The notes under the pieces: generated by a model | Told to the model about the DNA's origin: nothing | The model's database searches: none | The model's input: the letters and a program-made list of their open reading frames with translations, nothing else | Origin: Oscillospiraceae bacterium | GTDB taxonomy: Bacteria > Bacillota > Clostridia > Oscillospirales > Ruminococcaceae | Length of the DNA: 64,000 bases | Direction of reading: 5' to 3' | Assembly (NCBI GenBank): GCA_009777725.1 | Contig: WRLG01000007.1 | Location: 43,071 to 107,070 of the forward strand | Shown: piece by piece, positions 63,984 through 64,000 of the stretch | Layout: every line of letters begins with the position of its first letter | Numbering within the stretch: the stretch's first letter is position 1 | Position numbers and translations under genes: made by a program

Positions 63984-64000
63984 GATGGCGGAGGGAGTGT

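Overview
This 64 kb window reads as chromosome from an uncultured Clostridia-class Firmicute (Oscillospirales-like; the rank below class is inference). The basis is a PolC-type replicase, strong AGGAGG ribosome-binding sites, frequent TTG starts, many TTGACA-N17-TATAAT promoters, an ECF sigma/DUF4179 anti-sigma pair, an archaeal-type ProRS, a GGGtGRT protein and numerous dCache signalling proteins. Most of the window is housekeeping DNA broken by small accessory islands. No rRNA, CRISPR array, intact transposase, prophage or recombinase was seen.

Layout. 0-4 kb: a truncated DHH phosphoesterase, a secreted protein and an ECF sigma/anti-sigma pair. 4-7.7 kb: a minus-strand run for nucleoside salvage (MtaD-like deaminase, PNP), RNase HI and a sugar isomerase-like protein, divergent from smc (7.8-11.4 kb). 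11.4-15.5 kb: a hairpin element, an XRE regulator with paired palindromic operators, then the operon DUF2156 / DJ-1 / 5-formyl-THF cyclo-ligase / mltG behind a folded 140-nt leader. 15.5-17.7 kb: a small secreted Cys-rich protein and two accessory cassettes bounded by copies of the polC 3' end and of a promoter-bearing repeat. 17.7-24.4 kb: polC without its proofreading exonuclease insert, lying 11 bp downstream of a large hybrid histidine kinase. 24.6-26 kb: DUF3343 protein and a cysteine desulfurase-like enzyme. 26.2-29.6 kb: tRNA-Trp and a degenerate island carrying repeated pieces of the tRNA 3' end, a PIN toxin and gene fragments. 29.6-40.2 kb: DUF5050 lipoprotein, chemoreceptor, B12/radical-SAM protein, Big2-type secreted protein, GGGtGRT/NifU-like pair and a ClpP-fold protease. 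40.2-42.2 kb: two unknown genes with an elaborate control region. 42.3-46.9 kb: pullulanase, pgk, tpiA. 46.9-47.9 kb: a duplicated RNA-like unit flanking an antitoxin-like gene, then palindromic repeats. 47.9-58.7 kb: LRR protein, proS, secreted protein, cyclophilin lipoprotein, epimerase, HPt, mazEF, pyrE, metH, REC protein. 58.8-64 kb: histidine kinase, Fe-S aldo/keto reductase, retropepsin-like pair, lipoprotein, Rpn remnant, XRE regulator and a large inverted repeat.

The most unusual pattern is that toxin-antitoxin-like cargo sits between direct duplications of neighbouring sequence at three separate places (polC 3' end, tRNA-Trp 3' end, and the 46.9/47.5 kb RNA-like unit), with no recombinase in sight. 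At the polC site two unrelated cargoes of nearly equal length (about 755 and 752 bp) share the same boundaries, each headed by the same promoter. That promoter type, with G-runs in its 17-bp spacer, recurs before the antitoxin-like gene at 47.4 kb. In the second polC cassette it drives an apparently non-coding transcript with two 52-nt repeats and its own terminator. Family calls were made by eye from sequence; no searches were run.
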